Below are positions 13,614-13,670 of a stretch of 13,670 nt of DNA, piece after piece. How positions within the stretch are numbered: the first letter of the stretch is position 1; each line of letters opens with the position of its first letter. Under the pieces are notes generated by a model. The model was not told where the DNA came from, ran no database searches, and was given only the letters and a program-made list of their open reading frames with translations. The position numbers were made by a program, and so were the translations under genes. Source of the DNA: Actinobacteria bacterium RBG_16_64_13 (GTDB taxonomy: Bacteria > Actinomycetota > Thermoleophilia > RBG-16-64-13); NCBI GenBank assembly GCA_001768675.1, contig MELN01000060.1, positions 1-13,670 of the forward strand, read 5' to 3'.

Positions 13614-13670
13614 ATGAGTCGAAGTCTGCTTGTGTCCCGGTTCTCGCGACGGAAGACGTTGATGGCCTCG
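13614..13670 (+). CDS. N-terminus of a putative twin-arginine exported protein (partial)
   Basis: Only 19 codons lie inside the window: MSRSLLVSRFSRRKTLMAS. SRRKTLM fits the twin-arginine consensus (S-R-R-x-F/L-L-K) and no stop occurs before the edge. AGGGGGA at 13601-13607 is a good ribosome-binding site, 6 bases from the ATG, and a TTGACA promoter lies upstream. The body of the protein, and so its function, is outside the window. By analogy with the other Tat protein here it could be another binding protein or a redox enzyme, but nothing shows which. Confidence 0.6.
   Translation, partial: MSRSLLVSRFSRRKTLMAS

Overview
This window comes from a GC-rich bacterium. The features that point to a lineage are Thr-rich low-complexity linkers in exported proteins, twin-arginine lipoproteins, a subtilase carrying S-layer-homology (SLH) repeats, GTG/TTG starts and possible leaderless starts. 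Together they suggest a Gram-positive, high-GC organism, most likely Actinomycetota. That is an inference: there is no rRNA or other phylogenetic marker in the window. I see no mobile element, CRISPR array, tRNA or rRNA.

Left half (1-4106, + strand): a branched-chain amino-acid/amide-type (HAAT) ABC importer. It runs as the 3' end of a substrate-binding protein, a strong stem-loop, two permeases (LivH, LivM) and two ATPases (LivG, LivF). The livH-M-G-F genes abut or overlap and are certainly co-transcribed. After a 149-base gap with a candidate promoter, a palindrome and a long inverted repeat, an SDR oxidoreductase (4256-5083) and a HAD-family phosphatase-like hydrolase (5101-5745) follow. 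A 216-base gap with an extended -10 promoter then leads to two tandem metal-dependent hydrolases of the cyclase/kynurenine formamidase family (5962-6774, 6805-7587), which end at a strong hairpin terminator. The likely combined role is uptake of a small amide, cyclic or carboxylated compound, followed by hydrolytic and redox processing. The substrate cannot be read from the sequence.

Right half (7658-13670): genes for the cell envelope and exported proteins. On the minus strand lies a parvulin-type (PrsA/SurA-like) foldase lipoprotein. Divergent from it are an orphan Tat-exported lipoprotein of the same substrate-binding family, a small MoaD/ThiS-like beta-grasp protein ending in Gly-Gly, and a subtilisin-family protease with a Thr-rich linker and three C-terminal SLH-like repeats. 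Convergent to the protease is a small PsbP-like lipoprotein (minus). At the right edge a new plus-strand gene begins with a twin-arginine signal and is preceded by a TTGACA promoter.

The points most worth a second look are the paired cyclases with different substitutions in the metal-binding motif, the structured leader before the SDR gene, the stem-loop between the binding protein and livH, the Gly-Gly beta-grasp protein between two export genes, and the parvulin with a Thr-rich insertion inside its catalytic domain.
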